A stretch of 12,614 bases of DNA from Actinomycetes bacterium (lineage in GTDB: Bacteria > Actinomycetota > CALGFH01). The notes beneath the pieces are model-generated. The model saw only the letters and a program-made list of their open reading frames with translations. It made no database searches and was not told the origin of the DNA. Position 1 is the first letter of the stretch. The number at the start of each line of letters is the position of its first letter. This document shows, one piece after another, positions 9,073 to 12,614 of this stretch. The stretch is taken from assembly GCA_030146615.1 (NCBI GenBank), contig JASLBL010000518.1, positions 1 through 12,614 of the forward strand, read 5' to 3'. The translations under genes and the position numbers were made by a program.

Positions 9073-11607
9073 TCAGGCCCAGGCGACCAGGCCGAGTTCG
9101 GAGGCGGTGGCGAGGCCGACGTGGCGGGGGACGACCCGCACCGTGTAGCCGAAGGCGCCGGGGGTGGCGAGGGGGACCTCGCCTTCGAAGGCCCAGCCGT
9201 CGGCGGTGCGCTGGCCGTCCTGCTTGAGGGTGGCCAGCTCGACCTCGGGCAGGTCGTCGGCGTCGTCGACCCTGCCGTAGGCGACCTGGACCTCGACCTC
9301 GCCGGGGTCGAGGTCGCCCAGCTCCACGAATGCCCTGACCGTGAACCTGGCGCCGAGCAGGCGCTCCTTGACACCGTTCTCGACCCGGCGCACGGCAACG
9401 CCCGGCCAGGCCGCGGCGGCCCGGCGCTTCCAGGCGGCCAGCTCCCTGGAGGCGGCGAAGTCGTCGCCGGCCAGCCGCCGCGAGGTCGTGGCGGCCGGCA
9501 CGTAGTAGCCCTCGGTGTAGTCGCGGACCATGCGGCTGGCCAGGATCGCCGGCCCGAGCGAGATCAGGTTGTGCTTGATCATCGAGATCCAGGCCCTGGG
9601 CAGGCCGTCCGGCCGGTCGTAGAACAGCGGCAGGACCTCGTGCTCGAGCAGGTCGTAGATGGACGCCGCCTCCAGCCGGTCGCGGCGGTCGGGCTCGATC
9701 GTCGGGTCGTCGGCCGAGGGGATCGCCCAGCCGTTGTGGCCGTCGTAGAGCTCGTCCCACCAGCCGTCGCGGATCGACAGGTTGAGGCAGCCGTTGAGGG
9801 CCGCCTTCATGCCGCTGGTCCCGCAGGCCTCGTACGGCCGCAGCGGGTTGTTGAGCCACACATCGGACCCGGCGACCAGCGTCCTGGCCATGGCCATGTC
9901 GTAGTCGGGCAGGAACGCGACCCGGTGCCGGACCTTGGCCTGGGTGGCGAAGCGGGCGAAGTCGGCGATCAGTGACTTGCCGCCCTCGTCGGCCGGGTGA
10001 GCCTTGCCGGCGATCAGCAGCTGGATCGGCCGCTCCTCGTCCAGCAACAGCCGGGTCAGCCGCTCCTCGTCCTCCAGCAGCAGGGTGAGCCGCTTGTAGG
10101 ACGGCACCCGGCGGGCGAACCCGACGGTCAGGACCTCCGGGTCGAAGGCCCGGTCGATCCAGCCCAGCTGGCCCTCGCTGGCCCCCCTGGCCAGCCAGGC
10201 CTTCTTCAGCCGGGCGCGCACGTCGTCGACCAGCCGCTCGCGGGCCAGCCGCCGCAGCTTCCAGACGTCTTCGTCCGGGGTGTCGGCCAGCGGCTCCCAG
10301 GATTGGGCCGAGACGCGGAAGTCGGCCCCGAGGCGCCGCTCGAACAGCTGGGTGAACTCGCGGTTGATCCAGGTGCCGGCGTGGACCCCGTTGGTCACGT
10401 GCCCGATAGGGACCTCGGCCTGCTCGAACCCGGACCACAGGCCGCAGAACATGCCGCGGGAGACCTGGCCGTGGAGGCGGCTGACGCCGTTGGCCCGCTG
10501 GGCCAGACGCAGGCCCATGATGGCCATGTTGAACATCGAGTGGTCGCCGTCGGGCTCGGCCCCGAGCTGGACGATCTGGTCGACCCCGAGGCCGGTCTCG
10601 ACCCCGTGCTCGCCGAAGTAGCGCTCGATGAACGACCGCGGGAAGCGGTCGATGCCGGCCGACACCGGGGTGTGGGTGGTGAAGATGGTCCCGGCCCGGA
10701 CGGTCTCGATGGCGGTGGCCGCGTCCAGGCTCTGCTCCTGGATCAGGCGGCGGATGCGCTCCAGGCCAAGGAACCCGGCGTGGCCCTCATTGGTGTGGAA
10801 CACCTCGGGCTCGATCCCGAGGGCGTGCAGGGCCCGAACCCCGCCGATGCCGAGGAGGATCTCCTGGCGCAGGCGGTGCTCGCCCCCGCCGCCGTACAGC
10901 CGGTCGGTGACCGCCCGCTCGGCCGGCCCGTTCTCGTCCACGTCGGAGTCGAGCAGCAGGAGCGGCGCCCGGCCGACCTCGGCCCGCCAGATCTGGGCGT
11001 GGAGCACGCCGTCGGGCAGGCGCACCGAGACCAGCAGCGGCTTGCCGTCGGTGTCCCGGACCAGCTCGAAGGGCAGCTCGTGGGGGTTGAAGGCCGGGTA
11101 GGACTCCTGCTGACGGCCGTCGGCGGTCAGCGACTGGCGGAAGTAGCCCGAGCGGTAGAAGAGGCCGACCCCGACCACGGGCACGCCGAGGTCGCTGGCC
11201 GCCTTGAGGTGGTCGCCGGCGAGCACGCCGAGGCCGCCGGAGTACTGGGGAAGGACCTCGCTGACGCCGAACTCGGGGGAGAAGTAGGCGATGCGGGAGG
11301 GGGCGTTGGCCAGGGTCTGGTACCAGCGGGGCTCGTCGAGGTAGGCCTCGAGGTCGTCGAGCAGGTTCTGCTGGCGGGCGAGGAAGTCGGGGTCGGCGGC
11401 GGCCTGCTCGAGCACGTGGGCGTCGGTTTCGTTCAGCATCCGCAGCGGGTTGTGCCCGGAGGCCTCCCAGCCGGCGGGATCGATGGTGCGGAACAGCTCC
11501 TGGGTGGCGGGGTGCCAGCTCCAGCGGAGGTTGTGGGCGAGGACGCGCAGTGGGGTGAGGGCGTCAGGCACGGTGGGCAGCACCGTGAATCGGTGTAGAG
11601 GTCTCAT
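9073..11607 (-). CDS. glgP: Alpha-glucan (glycogen/maltodextrin) phosphorylase, DUF3417 type
   Basis: This cytoplasmic PLP-dependent enzyme releases glucose-1-phosphate from the non-reducing ends of alpha-1,4-glucans (EC 2.4.1.1). It has 844 residues from the ATG at 11607. The N-terminal ~110 residues carry the DUF3417 signature (LRVLAHNLRWSWHPATQELF). Then come EFGVSEVLPQYSGGLGVLAGDHLKAASD (split motif, + strand about 11190-11285), the substrate-loop sequence HTNEGHAGFLGLERI, and FTTHTPVSAG. The PLP-binding lysine is predicted as Lys601 in GTSGMKAALNG (codon at 9805-9807). Upstream in-frame starts as far as 11658 lie beyond the candidate -10 box and are not credible. The gene stands alone, convergent with the AlkA-like gene (43-bp gap) and divergent from the sigma factor. 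It is functionally linked to GlgX, which acts on the limit branches it leaves. The family is secure; preference for glycogen over maltodextrin is not visible. Confidence 0.95.
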   Translation of the reverse strand: MRPLHRFTVLPTVPDALTPLRVLAHNLRWSWHPATQELFRTIDPAGWEASGHNPLRMLNETDAHVLEQAAADPDFLARQQNLLDDLEAYLDEPRWYQTLANAPSRIAYFSPEFGVSEVLPQYSGGLGVLAGDHLKAASDLGVPVVGVGLFYRSGYFRQSLTADGRQQESYPAFNPHELPFELVRDTDGKPLLVSVRLPDGVLHAQIWRAEVGRAPLLLLDSDVDENGPAERAVTDRLYGGGGEHRLRQEILLGIGGVRALHALGIEPEVFHTNEGHAGFLGLERIRRLIQEQSLDAATAIETVRAGTIFTTHTPVSAGIDRFPRSFIERYFGEHGVETGLGVDQIVQLGAEPDGDHSMFNMAIMGLRLAQRANGVSRLHGQVSRGMFCGLWSGFEQAEVPIGHVTNGVHAGTWINREFTQLFERRLGADFRVSAQSWEPLADTPDEDVWKLRRLARERLVDDVRARLKKAWLARGASEGQLGWIDRAFDPEVLTVGFARRVPSYKRLTLLLEDEERLTRLLLDEERPIQLLIAGKAHPADEGGKSLIADFARFATQAKVRHRVAFLPDYDMAMARTLVAGSDVWLNNPLRPYEACGTSGMKAALNGCLNLSIRDGWWDELYDGHNGWAIPSADDPTIEPDRRDRLEAASIYDLLEHEVLPLFYDRPDGLPRAWISMIKHNLISLGPAILASRMVRDYTEGYYVPAATTSRRLAGDDFAASRELAAWKRRAAAAWPGVAVRRVENGVKERLLGARFTVRAFVELGDLDPGEVEVQVAYGRVDDADDLPEVELATLKQDGQRTADGWAFEGEVPLATPGAFGYTVRVVPRHVGLATASELGLVAWA

Positions 11608-11616
11608 GATTGAACG

Positions 11617-11622
11617 ATCATA
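11617..11622 (-). promoter_or_regulatory. Candidate -10 box for glgP
   Basis: On the minus strand TATGAT matches the -10 consensus at five of six positions and is followed by nine bases and the ATG at 11607. Transcription would start at the codon or two to three bases before it, so the message would be leaderless or nearly so. There is no Shine-Dalgarno. The position where a -35 would lie reads GCTCGG, a poor match. An activator or a -10-driven promoter is possible. Confidence 0.5.
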
Positions 11623-11671
11623 CAAGTGCGGTCCGATGGCCGAGCGGGGCGTCCACACCGATCAGGGCGCA

Positions 11672-11696
11672 CTGTCACAACAGCGTCATAACAGCG
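11672..11696 (+). promoter_or_regulatory. Tandem 11-bp direct repeat, OmpR/PhoB-family operator candidate
   Basis: TCACAACAGCG (11675-11685) is followed immediately by TCATAACAGCG (11686-11696), with one mismatch in eleven. Read from 11672 it contains CTGTCAC and, one repeat unit later, GCGTCAT. This resembles the E. coli Pho-box halves (CTGTCAT at 11-bp period). It also resembles the mycobacterial PhoP pattern TCACAGC-N4-TCACAGC. Outer bases form an imperfect inverted repeat (GCGCACTGT at 11667-11675, ACAGCGCGC at 11691-11699). It lies 38 bp before the sigma factor ATG and about 50 bp upstream of the glgP -10 box, so it could regulate either gene. The regulator's identity is inference. Confidence 0.5.
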
Positions 11697-11733
11697 CGCA
11701 AGATCGGGCGGTAACGAATCGCCGGGGGCCGCG

Positions 11734-12297
11734 ATGAAGGGGGGGATGGCCGAGCTGACCGAGGTCGACGTGGAGGCGATGGTCCGGGACGCCCGGGCCG
11801 GGGACGCGGCTGCGCTCGGGCAGCTCTACGACACCTATCGTGACCGGGTCGCCCGGTTCGCCACCGGCAGGCTCGGCGACGCGGAGAAGGCGGAGGACGT
11901 GACCAGCGAGACGTTCGAGGCTGTGTGCCGCAACCTCGGCGCCTATAAGCCCGGGACCGACTTCGAGGCGTGGCTGTTCACGATCGCCCACCGCCGGGTC
12001 GCCGACCACTTCCGGCGCCGGTTCCGCCGGCGCGAGGTCGAGCTGGACGAGGCCGTCCACCCGTCGGCCGGCGGCCCGGAGGAGGCCGTGCTGGCCGCCG
12101 AGCGGCGGGCCGAGGTCGCCGGCGCCTTCCGGCGGCTTCGGGCCGACCAGCAGGAGGTCCTGGCCCTTCGGGTGCTCGGCGGCCTGTCCGCGGCCCAGGT
12201 CGCAGACGTGCTCGGCAAGTCGGAGGGGGCGGTGCGGGTCGCCCAGCACCGGGCCCTGCGTTCGCTCCGGGAGGCGATGGGGGTGACGGCCGGATGA
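11734..12297 (+). CDS. RNA polymerase ECF-type sigma-70 family sigma factor
   Basis: The product has 187 residues, normal for an ECF sigma factor. Region 2 (about 25-95) has LGQLYDTYRDRVARFA and the signature DAEKAEDVTSETFEAV followed by FEAWLFTIAHRRVADHFRRR, the part expected to contact core polymerase and melt the -10. After an acidic linker (about 100-125), region 4 (about 128-182) has FRRLRADQQEVLALRVLGGLSAAQVADVLGKSEGAVRVAQHRALRSL, a helix-turn-helix for -35 binding. ATG 11746 (MAEL) is an alternative start preceded by AAGGGGGGG. ATG 11734 has GGGGG five bases upstream. The stop overlaps the next start as ATGA, the common arrangement for a sigma factor and its membrane regulator. The upstream direct repeat suggests control by a two-component system. 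The ECF subgroup cannot be assigned by eye. Confidence 0.93.
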   Translation: MKGGMAELTEVDVEAMVRDARAGDAAALGQLYDTYRDRVARFATGRLGDAEKAEDVTSETFEAVCRNLGAYKPGTDFEAWLFTIAHRRVADHFRRRFRRREVELDEAVHPSAGGPEEAVLAAERRAEVAGAFRRLRADQQEVLALRVLGGLSAAQVADVLGKSEGAVRVAQHRALRSLREAMGVTAG

Positions 12298-12614
12298 CGG
12301 AGCCCCACGGGAACGGGCCCATGAACCCGGACGACGAGCTGGCCGCCCTGGCCGGTCTCGACCGGGCCCTCGACGAGCTGGCCGCCGGGCGCGAGCTCCC
12401 GGCCGAGGGGGTAGGTGGCGAGGCCGCCGCCCTGGCCACCCTGGCCGCTGAGCTGCGGGCGGCCGCGCCAGCCCCGCCGCCCGGAGCGGCCGAGCGCGGC
12501 CGGGCGGCGGGGCTGGCGCGGCCGCCCGCAGCTCAGCGGCCAGGGTGGCCAGGGCGGCGGCCTCGCCACCTACCCCCTCGGCCGGGAGCTCGCGCCCGGC
12601 GGCCAGCTCGTCGA
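12294..12614 (+). CDS. Partial gene downstream of the sigma factor, possible DUF5667-like/anti-sigma partner; 3' part unreliable
   Basis: It opens with the ATG of an ATGA overlap with the sigma factor stop (a second ATG is at 12321) and runs open to the window end. The trusted part, to about residue 64 (12484), reads as an acidic, Ala/Leu-rich helical N-terminus: DDELAALAGLDRALDELAAG, then ALATLAAELRAAAPAPPPGAAE. This resembles the N-terminus of actinobacterial membrane proteins with a DUF5667-like domain that often follow ECF sigma genes; that is a recollection, not a search result. From about 12500 the sequence is the exact reverse complement of 12370-12484. The reading frame changes there to Pro/Arg-rich sequence (RPGWPGRRPRHLPPRPGAR) that is almost certainly not native. 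The true gene continues beyond what this window can show. Confidence 0.6.
   Translation, partial: MTEPHGNGPMNPDDELAALAGLDRALDELAAGRELPAEGVGGEAAALATLAAELRAAAPAPPPGAAERGRAAGLARPPAAQRPGWPGRRPRHLPPRPGARARRPARR
12370..12614. repeat. Perfect terminal inverted repeat (115-bp arms, 15-nt spacer), probable fold-back chimera
   Basis: Bases 12370-12484 and 12500-12614 are exact reverse complements over all 115 positions, checked base by base. The spacer 12485-12499 is AGCGGCCGAGCGCGG. The second arm stops exactly at the window end. The first arm lies inside an ordinary-looking coding sequence, and the second runs antisense to it. This geometry is typical of a fold-back or chimeric read at a contig end (for example from amplification). 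A hairpin chromosome end or a biological palindrome is possible but less likely. Confidence 0.95.

Noticed and set aside
9997..11598. 533-codon open frame antisense to glgP
   Set aside because: It is a shadow of a conserved phosphorylase, with no motifs and the repetitive composition expected from reverse codons.
11711..11716. GTAACG as an MtrA half-site or -10 element of the sigma factor gene
   Set aside because: It is a single hexamer without a second half at the expected spacing and is not a TAnnnT match. It is too weak to annotate.

Overview
The window looks like a chromosomal segment from a high-GC Actinomycetota bacterium. By eye GC is well above 70%, with strong G/C bias at third codon positions. 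The gene set (GlgX, TreY, a DUF3417-type glucan phosphorylase, an actinobacterial AlkA-like protein, an ECF sigma factor) and leaderless-looking promoters fit that phylum. I cannot place it more finely. The right edge shows a fold-back signature, so it probably coincides with the end of a contig from an uncultured or draft genome.

Layout. (1) Positions 2-2107 (+): glycogen debranching enzyme glgX, lacking only its extreme N-terminus. It is translationally coupled through an ATGA overlap to a predicted lipoprotein with a beta-propeller-like body (2104-3063). (2) Positions 3051-5709 (-): an amidase followed by an MFS transporter, probably one operon. Its tail overlaps the lipoprotein gene by 13 bp. 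(3) Positions 5710-5811: a compact divergent promoter region containing a hairpin. (4) Positions 5812-8010 (+): treY, maltooligosyltrehalose synthase. (5) Positions 8097-9029 (+): an AlkA-like HhH-GPD DNA glycosylase homologue with Glu where the catalytic Asp is expected. (6) Positions 9073-11607 (-): alpha-glucan phosphorylase glgP. (7) Positions 11608-11733: a divergent regulatory region with an 11-bp tandem direct repeat resembling an OmpR/PhoB-family operator. (8) Positions 11734-12297 (+): an ECF sigma factor, ATGA-coupled to a truncated partner gene. (9) Positions 12370-12614: a perfect 115-bp inverted repeat ending exactly at the window edge, most likely a fold-back chimera.

How the genes work together. 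GlgP shortens outer glucan chains to glucose-1-phosphate, GlgX cuts the short limit branches free as maltooligosaccharides, and TreY turns the reducing end of those chains into a trehalosyl unit. The next enzyme, TreZ, is not in the window. The three carbohydrate genes sit in three separate transcription units interleaved with unrelated genes, rather than in a tight treX-treY-treZ operon. The amidase/MFS pair, the glycosylase and the sigma factor have no obvious link to glycogen.

I found no RNA genes, mobile elements or CRISPR arrays, and no clear new multi-gene system. The points most worth a second look are the terminal palindrome, the operator-like repeat upstream of the sigma factor, the recurrent leaderless promoter geometry, and the Asp-to-Glu change in the glycosylase homologue. 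No intergenic gap exceeds about 130 bp.
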